Source: Bigelowiella natans CCMP2755
Taxonomy: Eukaryota; Cercozoa; Chlorarachniophyceae
NCBI GenBank assembly: GCA_000320545.1
Contig: ADNK01003343.1
Span: 1-64,000, forward strand
Length of the DNA stretch: 64,000 nt
Reading direction: 5' to 3'
Each line of letters starts with the position of its first letter. The first letter of the stretch is position 1. Under the pieces are notes generated by a model. The model had not been told where the DNA came from. It made no database searches and was given only the letters and a program-made list of their open reading frames with translations. The position numbers and the translations under genes are program-made. Positions 22,996-35,092 of this stretch are shown here, piece by piece.

Positions 22996-24992
22996 ATGGC
23001 CTCCCTCCCCTGCCGCAGGAGCGGAGATGGCGGCGAAAGGGGCAAGGGGAGACGGCGTTCTTTACTGCAGGCACTGATTTTGCTCGCAACTCTCCCGACA
23101 CAAACACGATCTGCTGCTGCTGCTGCTGCTTCTCCGAGGGCCTTTTCAAGACTGAGAGTTCAGTTAATGGCTCTTCCCCACGGGAGGGGGGGGACTCGAA
23201 CAGGCTCAGCAGCGTGCTTTGCTAAGGTCGGGAGCGGCTGTCGACCAAGACGTCAGTTCGCCCATGATCATGAATGACTTTCTTGTTGTGTTTATTTTTC
23301 AAAAGGCGGATGACGTTTACGAGTTTCCTGAGATGCGGGTCGACAAGTTGCTATCAACATTTGGCCTGTCCACACGTAGTAGGGTGGGTTCTTAATGCTT
23401 CGCTGCACTGCCAACCTTGACACCACCGGCAGCACAACGACTGTTTGGCATGATAGATCATCCACAGCAGATAATTGTTCAGAACGAATACGAATGTCGA
23501 TATAGCTCTCAGCAAAGAATCATCTCTGATATGTCTGCCTCTCGATCAGAGCAAACAGTTCGCGAAAGACTTTGGAATTAGCACAGTGGAGGACCCGGAA
23601 AAGTTCCTAGTACCTAACAGCCGTGTTTTACCTTCTACTGTTCTTATTGGTGGGGAACCTTTGCCATACCCGCGCCCTCTTCACATCATGCTGTACAAGC
23701 CAGGTCAGTGTTAATGCTGGATGATAGGAAAAGATACAGCCGGACTCATCGCTATTCATTCATGCTGCATGTTTTGTTTACCGTTGCTTCGACGATATAC
23801 AGAGGGATACGTCTGCTCACACAAGGAAGATCCCTCAATTTACTCCTTGCTTCCTGGCGACTTTGACCTGCGAAGTCCAAAGCTAGTCTCAGCTGGTGCG
23901 TAATTGTTAGGGAATTATGCTAAGAATGTCCAAGTGGTATCACGAAGCGTTGTGCGAGGCAAAATTTGCAATTAGTGTTGTGCTGAAGGCGCTGCTTTCT
24001 TTCTTCTTCTCCGCTTCATTTCTGATAACTAAGGCGTGCCACAACCACTTTTTTGTTACGCTGTCCAACTGGCCCGAATCTATAAATAATTATCAGCATC
24101 ACCCTTATCGTCGTCGTCATCATCACCATCATCATCATCATCATCATCATCATCTTGATTAGGGAGGTTAGATCAGATGGCCTCAGGCATTCTAATTCTT
24201 TCGCAAAACGGCCGGATAATACAACGCCTCATCTCCCCAAAGTACAACACAGATCGCAAATGTGTTGACATGAGACAAAATATCGTCGCTACAGGATGCT
24301 CCCTTTTACAGCTTTCTTTGGTAAGTTCCATTTTCAATTTCTGCATTTATTTCAAGCAATGTTGTCATCGTCATGACATTATACATAATATATATATATA
24401 TATATATATGTATGAATACATATTTTTTTGTATGTAATCTTTTAGGCATCACCTTGAGAAGCAGTATCTTGTAGAGGTGAGTTCCGACTTGGATCTGGAC
24501 ACCAAGAAGGAGCAGACTGCTTTTGCTGATGGTGAGTGGCTTTCGCAGATGCTTTCTATGTCGGGTGCCGATTTTTTTTTTATAATTGCCGGTGATGATG
24601 CGGCATCAGGAAATATTGCCATCCGCAATCGCAAGACGAATGAATTGGAACGATGCAGTCCCGCGCGTCTTGAGTACATCGGGCCGAGAACGGCTCGCGT
24701 GTGGTTGGCAGAAGGGCGATATCATCAGCTTCGAAGGATGTTCGCGGCGTTAGACAACGAGGTGGTTCTTGAGAATGATGATGGTGGCATAACTGGACAC
24801 TAATTACCCATGTTTGTGCACCATGCGATTGTGGAATCTTTAATGACATGCGTGCAACTTATATACTGATGCGCGCAGGTTGTCGGGATCCACAGAGAAA
24901 GTGTTGGTCCCATTCAGCTGGATTCGGGTTTAGAGCCGGGCGAGTGGAGAGAACTCACTGAGCAAGAGATCCAAACCATTTTGCCGGAGTGA
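22996..24992 (+). CDS. RsuA-type rRNA pseudouridine synthase, plastid-targeted, 8 exons
   Basis: Exons: 22996-23226, 23306-23383, 23550-23703, 23803-23895, 24163-24241, 24446-24531, 24610-24761 and 24879-24992. The sum is 987 nt (328 aa) with all phases matching. Residues 1-77 look bipartite: a basic N-terminus, a hydrophobic core (SLLQALILLATLP), a cleavage-like TRSA/AAAAA, then an acid-poor Arg/Ser/Ala stretch with RAF. After that come an S4-like RNA-binding segment (MRVDKLLSTFGLSTRSR), LYKPEGYVCS, the catalytic motif GRLDQMASGILIL with Asp189, and EGRYHQLRRMFAAL, all typical of RsuA/RluB/E/F. Bacterial members convert one uridine in 16S or 23S rRNA. A plastid rRNA target is the likely role. 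Which rRNA position is modified cannot be read from sequence. The next in-frame Met would remove the leader, so 22996 is preferred. Confidence 0.87.
24117..24155. repeat. (CAT)n tract before exon 5 of the pseudouridine synthase
   Basis: A TCA/CAT trinucleotide run ends just upstream of the exon 5 acceptor. It is intronic in the model, so it does not encode poly-His. A TA tract (24388-24410) lies in the next intron. Confidence 0.9.
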
Positions 24993-25908
24993 TCGCTGGT
25001 GTGTGTTGTACACGAAAACACCATGCATGCAGCGGTGCATGATGGCGCTTGTTTGTATGTGAATGAATCTGGATAGAAGCATATTTCCTCCTGCCTGCGC
25101 CACGTTGCCCAGCGGTGTATCATGTTATGTCACACATTCAAGCTTAAGAATACAAGGGAAGCAGCCAAAACATTGATGTTGAAACATCTGGAGCACTATA
25201 GCAGGCGTCGTGTGCTACTTTCGGCCAACATTAATTACTAATAGTCTAGATAAGCTTGCATGTTAACGGAGACGGCGCACGTGCAGCTGGCGACTACCAG
25301 TATTTTCGATGTTCTTGTCCACGACTTGCGATGACTGTGCTGTTAGCGAATACGCATGCTACATCGACCAACCGTGGGGCGTAGCTGCTATGTATAGCGC
25401 ACTATGCGAAGCCGATCAATGGCCGGCTACAACTGCTCAGCTTGCACGCTATAACATGTGGCAAGACTGCAATATTAATAAAATGTGTAACGAATGGATG
25501 CCACTCGCGTACCGCCATGGCATTATTGCTCCGTCAATGATGCATGGAGAGATACTAGCCGTACATGCTTGTATATCATGTGTGGTCGCACAATTTCATT
25601 TTGACATTGCTGCAGTTTTTTCGACGAAAACAACAATGTGGCAATAATGTAGTGCAACGATATTATTATCATGTTGAAATTTAACACGCATAGATACTTC
25701 CATATACACAGCTACATTAGAATGACTGGTGAAAAAATGTAATCGTTTCATGACATCCGTCTCACACTACTGTGTACCGTACTATTGTACACAGCCGCAT
25801 AAAGTTATGTAGATTGAAAGTGTTGGAAAATCTTCTATCGCAGATGGTTGGCATCTAAAGCACGCTCTGTGACTAGCTAAGGATCTGAAGAATCATCCTC
25901 TCAGCAAG
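24993..25908. other. Convergent intergenic region; dispersed repeat copy 3
   Basis: This lies between the 3' ends of the pseudouridine synthase (+) and the 20-exon gene (-). No exon is supported; the open frame near 25309-25647 shows no domain. It contains the third copy of the dispersed ~62-bp repeat. Confidence 0.6.
25709..25768 (+). repeat. Dispersed ~62-bp repeat, copy 3
   Basis: CAGCTACATTAGAATGACTG, then GAAAAAATGTAATC, ending CATCCGTCTCACAC. It matches the order of words in the copies at 3474 and 3567, again in a 3'-to-3' intergenic gap. Confidence 0.6.
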
Positions 25909-28900
25909 CTAATTCGAGCCAAAATTTGTCCGCCTGAGATCAAAAGCCAGAGTAATGCAAAAAACGATTACGAACAGTAAGAAGTAAATCATTACCGGTC
26001 TTTTTGGTCTTCTTGAGATCTCGAGTGAAGCATACTGGTTTATTGTACCTATATCCACATCGCAAAATGTCATGTATTCGACTAGGTACGATCGTAAGTA
26101 TGAGCTTACAGAGGCAAGTGGCAGGTGCAATCTGATCTTTCACCAAGATGATTTAAATCAATGAACCTGAGTAAGAATATATAGTAAGAATAATTTTCTG
26201 GGTTGCTTTGGTAGTAGCATTTTGATGGTTGTTGTATTTGCTCATACGAGAATTCGAAGTCACTGTTGTAGCAGCTTCCATCCTAAATATTGATATTGAA
26301 AACGAGGGCTGAATACAAACGCAGATTCATAGAGAAGAAAAGGTGCATATGATGAAAAAGAAGCACAAAATTAAAACAATCTTCAAAGTTCGTCCCTTGA
26401 TCCATTCTACTTACCCTTCTCTCTTTCCTCTGCTGGAGCTGGATGAAAAGGAAGCGCGGCACCTTCTCTCTGAGATAGGAAAAATCGTTCGCTCACGTCG
26501 ATTTGGAAAATAGCATCAACATATGGTTTATATTCCTTAACCAATATCGATCATCATATCTTGTGCGCGTATTTAGCTTTCGTAATACCTTCCCTTCACG
26601 ACGTAGATCGGACTGGAAACATCACCAGGCGCTGTTCGCGCCGGCTTCCCGACAACACTACCCTGAAAGGACATTGAGGCTTTAGAAGACCATATACTGC
26701 AGTTCAAACATCGGAAAGGTACCAGATCATCAACAATAGTGACTACGAAAAATGTCTTGCCGGTGTGCACTGATGCTGCTGACCCCTCCGCGTCAAAGGA
26801 CATATCGCTCTTCGCTTTTGTACAGCAAAGCAGAACAGCATCAGATTGGAAAGGACGCGATTGAAATAATATATGATCGCGTGAAACCTAAATTCGTCGA
26901 CTCCTTGCTACCGATCTTCTTCGTCTGAGATAAATGGTTATCTGTTTGCGCGCATTTCTTTGAGTTAAAAAAAAATGAATGATATTACCGAAAATGACCT
27001 CGACAGCTTGCTGTTGGATCCCTTGATGGACATAACCCCATCGTCCAGTTTAAGCTTTTTCTGCGAAGAATTCATGTGATACATGATTTCAGCATTGAAC
27101 TACATCATCCAATGCTTCCTATCACCTTCTTTGCATCGACGGACTCAATAGTAAGCTTCCAAACCTCCGCTCCCTTGATCTACCGCAATGTGATAAAATT
27201 AAACGAGCGATAGATTGAGCCAATGAGTGAATACAACGGTAGGATCTACCTGTTTGGTGATATCATATGAGAATGCCGACCACTCCATCCAATTGTTTGC
27301 ATGGTCCTTATTATTTGCGGTGCCCTTACTGGACTCCGCTCCAGAAACCTTTACACGTGTATGGAATTCAGCAACAACAACAACACTGAAAACACTTATG
27401 CAGATGTGACCTTCGAAGCGTCGTCCTTCTTGGCGCTCTCTTGTTTGCGTTCTTCATTATCTTAGTAATTTGTGCAGGAAATTTAAATCAGCTTTAGCTG
27501 CTCTAGGCTATTTTCAGGTCGATCTGCGTGACACTTACCCTTGAGCTTTGCAGACATCTCCAGTGATGCTTTCAGCTTCGTAATCTGATGTTAGTTCAAA
27601 CTTAGCCCTGCTTCCAAATCGATGATGTTTCGGAGCTGGCGCATATTTCACAGTATTTTAGAAATAGAAACCTCGTTTTTGAGAGCTTTCTTCTCTGTCG
27701 TCCAATTTGCCTTTTCGCTTTGTAGAGATGTACATTCTTCACGCAGGTGCTTGAGAGCAGCCTCCTTTTCGATGACCTGCTGCGAGGTTGCTGCCTTGTT
27801 TGAAGAGACGGACACTTTCGCATCCTCGGCAGCCTTCTTAGCTCTCGCAGTCTCGGCAACAGCTTTGGCATTTGCTTCGCTGACAGCTTCTTTTAGCAAC
27901 CTTTCCCTTTCCAGCAATTTTGCATGCTCATCACGCAATTGCTGCAGAGCTTTATTCGTAGCAGCAGCCTCTTCAGAAGCAGCCGTTGTTCTGTCTTTAG
28001 CTTCCTTGTCCGTTGCAGCGGAGGCATCGGGAACGTTCTCTTCTCTCGGCGAGGCATTAGCTGCTACTTCAATAGTTGTAATGTCTCCACTGGTGCGCCC
28101 CATTTCAGTCTTTTTCAGATTTTTGATGTGAACGTAGGCGTCTCCAAAGGAGAGCTTCACTTGTTTGATGTCTGACGGGTTCGGGTTGACTTCACGCCTG
28201 AGATATAGTGGTGTAGTTGTAGCGTGCTTCAGCGAAACTCATTCTACGCTCATAAACAAAATTCAAGTACCCTCTTCCGTATGGCGTCTCCCATAGCTGT
28301 AATTTCGCATCTCCACTGGTACCACCCATTTCAGTCTTTTTCAGATTTTTGATGTGAACGTAGGCGTCTCCAAAGGAGAGCTTCACTTGTTTGATGTCTG
28401 ACGGGTTCGGGTTGACTTCACGCCTGAGATATAGTGGTGTAGTTGTAGCGTGCTTCAGCGAAACTCATTCTACGCTCATAAACAAAATTCAAGTACCCTC
28501 TTCCGTATGGCGTCTCCCATAGCTGTAATTTCGCATCTCCACTGGTACCACCCATTTCAGTCTTTTTCAGATTTTTGATGTGAACGTAGGCGTCTCCAAA
28601 GGAGAGCTTCACTTGTTTGATGTCTGACGGGTTCGGGTTGACTTCACGCCTGAGATATAGTGGTGTAGTTGTAGCGTGCTTCAGCGAAACTCATTCTACG
28701 CTCATAAACAAAATTCAAGTACCCTCTTCCGTATGGCGTCTCCCATAGCTGTAATTTCGCATCTCCACTGGTACCACCCATTTCAGTCTTTTTCAGATTT
28801 TTGATGTGAACGTAGGCGTCTCCAAAGGAGAGCTTCACTTGTTTGATGTCTGACGGGTTCGGGTTGACTTTACGCCTGAGATACAGGGTGACTCAGCGAA

Positions 28901-29758
28901 GCTCAATCGACATTCATAAAAACCATTCAAGTACCCTATTCCGTATGGAGTCTCCCAAAGCTGTAATTTCGCATCCCCACTGGTGCATCCCGTTTCAGCC
29001 TTTTTCAGATTTTTGATATGAACGTAGGCGTCTCCAAAGGAAAGCTTCACTTGTTGGATGTCTGACTTCTTCGGGTTGACTTCACGCCTGAGATATATTA
29101 ATGATTGTGGCGCGCTTCAGCGAAACTCAATTGACACTCAGGAACAACATTCAAGTACCCTATTCCGTATGGAGTCTCCCAATATTGAGCTTGCAACGGA
29201 TTGATAACGGACTTATCTGCGAGGGCTCCTTCTTTGAATTTGATATCCTCTTGTTCGGCATCTAGCTCCTTAACACTTTCTTCCTTGAGCTTGGTGGATC
29301 CAAATTCAAGCTGTACGGTGCAGATTCCGTCTTTCTTTTCAATCAGGATGCTACAGGAAAGCAATAAGATGTTAAGATATTGCGAGGTCGGTATGAGGCA
29401 TACTCCCTTACCCTTCTCCATACGGTGTGGAAACGCGTGGTGCCTTCTTCAGATTTTTGATGTGGACGTAAGCGTCTCCGAAGCTAAGCTTCACTTTTCT
29501 AATTTCTGTCGAACTCAGCTTGGCTTCAAGCCTGAGATACAGGGCGCATCGTTATGAAGGAAATTCAGCCGGTAGTACGGATGAAACGTCAAATACCCTG
29601 TTCCGTAGGGAGTGACCCAGTATTGTCCTGCAAGCAAATTCAGAGTTACCATCACGCTTCTTTTGACTTCTGCGACAACGTTACGGATAATCGCGACCTG
29701 CTGCTGCGTCCCCCTCTACAGCCCCAGAGTTACATTGGCAATAGAAGGCCTGACCCAT
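25909..29758 (-). CDS. Unknown tandem-repeat, coiled-coil, tail-anchored protein, 20 exons
   Basis: Exons in order: 29758-29698, 29627-29597, 29531-29412, 29350-29159, 29087-28935, 28875-28723, 28649-28497, 28423-28271, 28197-27672, 27584-27539, 27459-27411, 27328-27250, 27173-27126, 27060-26989, 26924-26888, 26814-26723, 26662-26589, 26469-26415, 26282-26144 and 26048-25909. The sum is 2373 nt (790 aa) with every junction in phase. The start MGQAFYCQC fits N-myristoylation plus palmitoylation. Residues 31-350 hold repeats ending in TPYGxG that share VKLSFGDAYVHIKNLKK; four are 51 aa long and three are identical. A coiled coil follows (about 375-540), and a hydrophobic C-terminal segment (763-780, IYFLLFVIVFCITLAF) precedes a short basic tail. 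I do not recognise the family. An in-frame upstream Met (30004) is a possible longer start. Confidence 0.75.
28155..28832 (-). repeat. Three identical 226-bp exon+intron tandem units
   Basis: Units 28155-28380, 28381-28606 and 28607-28832 read the same base for base by eye. Each comprises one 153-nt exon (51 aa, phase 2 in and phase 2 out) and one 73-nt intron. Diverged relatives of the unit flank them at 28833-29100 and 29412-29540, so the amplification has both old and recent layers. Confidence 0.95.
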
Positions 29759-30268
29759 GATTGCTTTTGATGTAGCTCTCGTCGACGTGAGAAGCGACGA
29801 CGGGGGAACCGCGTAATGCGATAACCGAAGAGACCAGACGCGCAAAAATACCGATAATTTTCGGATAAAAAGCGAAACGCCAAGCAAAACGGCCTGCGTT
29901 TTCTTCTTCGCTTTCCGCATAAGAGCAGCCCGCCGCAGACACCAGAGCAGCGGATTTTCCCAGGTTTTCCCTGAAAAAGATACCGTCAGGCGGGATTTTG
30001 TCATGAGACACGAGAGTATGAGAAGCCGTCTTTCCCAGCTTCCTTTTCCAGGAGCACCGGCCGTTCTTTACGAGCGACAACGACTTTTCTCCCTCCGCCT
30101 GCGATCGAGAGCGGAAGCGGGGCTTTAACGGATCCCAGAGGGATTGCTGGGCTACGTGCTAGCCGAATGTCAGGAAAGGAAGAGCACCGGAGGTAAGATC
30201 TCTCCCTCGACGGAGGGACTCGCCACCTGAGGGGAAGAGAGCATATTCGAGAGGGGGGCACCGAGGAC
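29759..30268. promoter_or_regulatory. Divergent promoter, 20-exon gene / metal ATPase
   Basis: The 510 bp between opposite start codons. Open frames cross it on the minus strand, in frame with the MGQAFY start, so part of it may be coding if the longer start at 30004 is used. No specific factor site is recognised. Confidence 0.4.
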
Positions 30269-33200
30269 ATGTACTTCGTACACAAGGTGCCATCCCGGCG
30301 GAAGCTATCCGTCGCCTCTCCCGCCTCCCAATCCAGATCTTTGTCTTTAGAAGAAGGGGTTGGAAACTCGGCGGAAGTACCACCCCATTCCCACGAGAAG
30401 CAAGGATTATGCCGCAATGAGGAAGGAAATAGACGGTATACACCCAAGTCTGCTGCTGAGTTTGATGTGTTGGACCGAGCCTTAAGTTGACATGAATTTT
30501 GCGTGCTTTTAGTGGGGAACAGCGGACTCATAGCTGCAAAGATGGCCGGTGTGGTGAAAACGGCCACAAGCATCACCATCATAAGCACCAAGAACGACCA
30601 AACCATCATCATCATCATCAAAAACAACAACATCATCATCATCATAGTAGTAACGGTCGCCATCAAAATAATCATAGTCATTGCTGTGGAAGCCAACATC
30701 ACCACCCCAACTACGAAGGGGTACACAATGCAGCAACCGATGAGAACAGCGGCAAATTCTCCTCACGATCCCAATCTCCCCATAACCACCACAACCACCA
30801 TAATCACCGCAGTCACAACCATGGCGACGATAGGTTGGTAGAACACAAATGTGATCGTAACCACCCCCACCCCACCCACCACCCCACGCACCACCACCAT
30901 GAAAATAAGAAACACCATGAGTTGGAGAGCCGGAAGCACAAATACGACAATACCATGGCACTCGAAGACGTGGAGATCGGGGGAGGAGGGGGTGCTGCAG
31001 CGCCCTTCCCGCGCAAATCGTTCACGTCGCTTCATGTAGAAGGGATATGCTGCTCAAGCGAGGTTCCCATTGTAGAGAAGCTGCTGTATGCCGTCTCCGG
31101 TGTCTCCTCCGTTAGCGTGAATGTTACTTCGCGATCAGTCCTGATTGAGTACGATTCTGATGCTACTTCTCCTGATGAGCTCGCCAAAGCCCTCACCCGT
31201 GGAGGACTTGAGGCATTCGTGAGAGACAGCAGGAAGACCTGCGAAGATGGTCAGGATAATAGTGCGAGCGCTGCATCGAACGCCTTGCCAAACTGGAAGG
31301 TATGCGTCGCCCTGCTGCTGTGGGTCATCTCGATGCTCCACCACGTGGGAGGTCGGGCGCAGAGCTTGAAGTACCTCGCGTTTGGTTCCATACTCCTCAC
31401 TGGGTATCCGGTGCTGAAGCGAGCTTTGACAGCCGTGAGAAACTGCATCTTCGACATCAACTGCCTCACGTTGATTGCCGGAGTAGGGGCTGTGGCACTG
31501 GGCGATTATTCAGAGGCTGGAGCAGTCTTTACGCTGTTCTCTCTGGCAGGGTGGTTGGAAGATAAGACCTCCGCCAACATCAAGGCGGCCATGCAGGAAA
31601 TCGTGAGCCTGAAGCCTGCAGCTGCTCTCCGCGTACGAGGACCAGAGGGCAGCAAGGAAAAACTGGACGACAATTCTGAAAATGTAGATGACGACAACAC
31701 AGCTGTTATGGTGGGGGGTGAGCACGATCATCGAAAGCATAGGATAGAAGAGCATAAGGTGTCCTCCTTTTCTCGTGAAGAGGGGCACATCGCCACCTGC
31801 GGGCAAGAGCAGCAGCATCGCTGTTGTCATCATGATAACCATGACGATATTGATCACCACCACCACCACCACCACCACCGTCATAACAACCGCCATCATC
31901 ACCAACACAACGTCGTTTATGATGACGATGAAGATCTGGCTCCGCTGATTCTGGAGAAAAAGACGAAGAAAGTTCCTACAGAGGAGAAGCAATTACACGG
32001 CTGCTGTGACGGCCACCACAGCACGCGTGATCACTATAGGCGGCGGTGCAACAAGCACCACAACCATCATTATGACTGTGCCCACAAAAGTTCACATGGA
32101 TGCTCCCATAGTCATCACCAGCATCATCATCATCATCAACATCATCATCATCATCATCATCCCACCGCTGAAAAACAACCTCCACAAGACATAGAGAAGA
32201 TCTGCATAGAGGACGTGAGGGTTGGCGACTGCTTACAGGTGGAACCCGGGGCTAAGATCCCCATAGATGGCGTGGTGCTTAGAGGCCACGCACTGATTGA
32301 CCAGTCAATCCTCACTGGAGAGTCGAGGCCTATCGAGAAGAGAAAGAGTGACAAGGTATACGCAGGGACCGTGAACGTTGCAGGGAGGATGTGCATCAGG
32401 GCGACCGCGAGGGCCTCGGAGTCCGCTGTGAGCAGGCTGGTGGCGCTGATAGAGAAAGCACAGGCGCAGAAGTCCCCCACGGAGAAGCTCGTCGCCTCGT
32501 TTGCGAAGGTGTACACCCCCGTGATTCTCTGCGGCGCGGTGATAATGGCTGTCCTCCCTTGGGTGCTGGACCCTAACGCAACGGACTCTAACTTCATGTG
32601 GATGCGGCGCTCGCTCATCCTCCTCGTCACATCATGTCCCTGCGCCCTGCTCATTTCCACCCCCATCGCCTACGCGTGCGCTATTTCAACGGCGGGGAGG
32701 AACAGGGTGTTGGTCAAGGGGGGGCAGCACCTCGAGACGCTGCGGAAGCTTTCTGTCGTTGCGATGGACAAAACCGGAACCATCACGCAGGGGAGATTCG
32801 CCGTCGAGCACTTCGTCTTCATAGAGGGTAAGAGCGCGGGCATGGCGCACGTGCTGCGTGGGGTGTGTGCTGTGGAGTCATTCTCAACCCATCCTGTGGC
32901 CAAGGCTCTCGTCGAGTATTCAAAGGAAAAGCTGGGGCATCTACTTGAGGACGATGGGTCAACAACTTGGCCGCCGTCTTCTGAGGTCAGCCATTTCAAG
33001 ATCGAGGAAGGGCACGGGGTGTCGGCAACATACAATAGAGACAGGATTTACATAGGAAGTGCTCGAGAAGGAGGAGGAGGAGGAGGAGGAGGAGAGAGAA
33101 GGCAAGATGCGAAGGAGGGCAATGGTGGTAAGCTTCTCCCAGGAGATCGGTGGTTGGCCAAAACGGAAGAGTGGGAAACGCAAGGGGGTACTACGGGATG

Positions 33201-34083
33201 GATCATCCTGAATGGCAGGCCCATAGCTTGTTACAGCGTGATTGACACCCTCAGAAGCGAAGCTATGGACACCGTCGAGGACCTACAGAAAGCGCACGGA
33301 ATCAGAGTCGTGATACTGACCGGCGATAACGAAGGGGCCAGTAGACGTGTAGCTGACACCGTCGGCATCGAGGCAGATGACGTGCACTTTGGGTTGCTAC
33401 CGCGAGGCAAAACCGAGTCTATAAAGCAGCTCAGAAATGTTGTAGTAGGAGATTCCCTACATGACGCGAAGAAGAAGAAGCGCAGCATCGTAGTCGCTAT
33501 GGTTGGTGACGGTGTGAACGACGCTCCCGCCATTGCTGCCGCTGACGTGGGCATCTCAATGGGGTGCGCCGGGGCCGCAGCCTCCGCCATGGAAACGGCG
33601 GATGTCGTCCTTATGGACGGCGACTTGAAGAAATTGAGCTTCCTCATTCACCTCAGCGCTCGCGTGCACAGCACCATCGTGGAGAACGTGACACTGGCAG
33701 TTGTGATGAAAGCTATGGTCGTGGTGATGACCTTCCTAGGGTGGGCATGGCTGTGGTTAGCCGTCGTGGCGGATGTAGGATCGATGCTGCTCGTCACCAT
33801 CAACAGCACGCGCCTACTGCAGAGCAAGCAGAAGCTGCAGTTCCGCAAGGAGATTCTCAGACAGATTCGCGACGGGGGCGAAAATGTCATTGTGGTCAAC
33901 GAATCCGACGACGAGGAGATAGACTTTAAGCAATCATCTAATCTCATTGTCATACAGAAAACCAACCAGCTTCACAGCGAAATACCGGTCCCTACCACCC
34001 TCCCCCTCCCCCCTCCCCCCTCCCCCCTCCCCCCATTTTTTTTTTCCCAGAGCAAACGGACGGAGGAGGGGGGTGGAAGATGA
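30269..34083 (+). CDS. P1B-type heavy-metal ATPase (Zn/Cd/Pb class) with His-rich inserts
   Basis: Exon 1 is 30269-30435 and exon 2 is 30513-34083, joined in phase, giving 1245 aa. After an N-terminal His-rich region (30580-30950) comes an HMA domain with GICCSSE (Cys 235-236), the pattern of plant zinc HMA2/HMA4-type pumps. Core motifs: TGES (657), the membrane CPC (764-766), the phosphorylated Asp in DKTGT (808), HP (849) and GDGVNDAP (from 1054). CPC with this HMA type suggests Zn2+/Cd2+/Pb2+ rather than Cu+ export. A second His-rich insert (about residues 459-605) separates the start of the actuator region from the VGD...VEPG segment, and a poly-Gly stretch interrupts the nucleotide domain (33065-33095). 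Poly-Pro and T runs sit near the C-terminus. Export across the plasma membrane or into a vacuole is inferred. The 5' exon is the least certain part. Confidence 0.88.
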
Positions 34084-35092
34084 AAAGCACGCCTAATGAT
34101 ACCTAATTGTGAGGGAAGCCTATTCTTTTTCTGTCACACTAATACTATTGCTTTTTCAGCTGCGTAGCTTGGCTGCTGCTGGTTTTGCTCCGAAGTAAAA
34201 GATTCTGTGCAGCGACGTGATGTTAGTTTCGGCTCCGCGGAGAATCATCCGTTTTGCATATCAACAGTTTCCAGAGCGATTTGGGACGCAATTCATATTA
34301 TCTTCCTGGGAAACAATCTGTGGTCTTGGGCCGTCATATGCGGTTCTGGGCATAACCTTGATCTATGACCGCTGTAGATCCGTAAAAATCATTCTCGTCA
34401 GTCGCTAACGAAACATGTGCGCATTCTATTTATTTATCACGCCAGCCTATCTTATGGAAGCCGAGGCCAATAAGTCCCTCGCATCGTATGTTCGTAAAAG
34501 CTTGTTAGCATAGTTATCTGGTAGGGCTGCATATTTAGATATAGAGCACCGACAACCGAAACCATGTAACATTCTTTTCTTGCCATATATCACATAACGA
34601 CATCTAGAAGAACGTACGTACAGCCTGATGTTGATAAAATACAAAACACACGTTCTTCGTTGCGGATATGTGCTGCATGTGCATATACCTATACGTGTCT
34701 AAGATCTGTGATGCCCAACGTTCCCTTTCTAGCTTTGCACACTCAGTCTCATCAATCTGCCACGCATGCCTGCTACATGTCAACGATCGAACGGTCGTAT
34801 TGCCGCAGCGTTGCACACAGAGCGCAGCACACGCTAGCTGCTTCATGCAAGCTAGCTAGCTAATGCAGTCTTCACCACTTATTAATGCTACACATGCCAC
34901 GCGTATGTGCTAGCGTGCTCGTCACTCATGTAGACATCATTGACTTAGCAAGTCAAGCCCGCACACTATGCAGTGTGAATGAACGTCAGGACTAGAGCAG
35001 GTGTGCACATGCTTACACATTGTTACAAAAAACACATCTAGACATGATGAAATCATGCAGGAATCTTTACTAATATCTGTATCATCCTGCTA
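34084..35092. other. Convergent intergenic region, no gene seen
   Basis: This lies between the 3' ends of the metal ATPase (+) and the S28 peptidase (-). Short open frames near 34217-34408 and 34604-34863 lack any domain or coding character. A GCTAGCTAGCTA run is at about 34850-34862. Confidence 0.55.

Noticed and set aside
24117-24155. Poly-His tract in the pseudouridine synthase
   Set aside because: It lies before the exon 5 acceptor in an intron. Including it would displace the conserved GRLD motif.
27602-27635. Extra exon LRNIIDLEAG between exons 9 and 10 of the 20-exon gene
   Set aside because: It would require a 17-nt intron and breaks the phase. Skipping it gives one 87-nt intron with a CTAAC branch-like sequence and a matching phase.
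30499-30512. Metal ATPase starting at 30499
   Set aside because: The codon there is TTG, and the sequence to 30512 reads as an intron end (TTTTAG). An upstream ATG exon (30269-30435) joins in phase.
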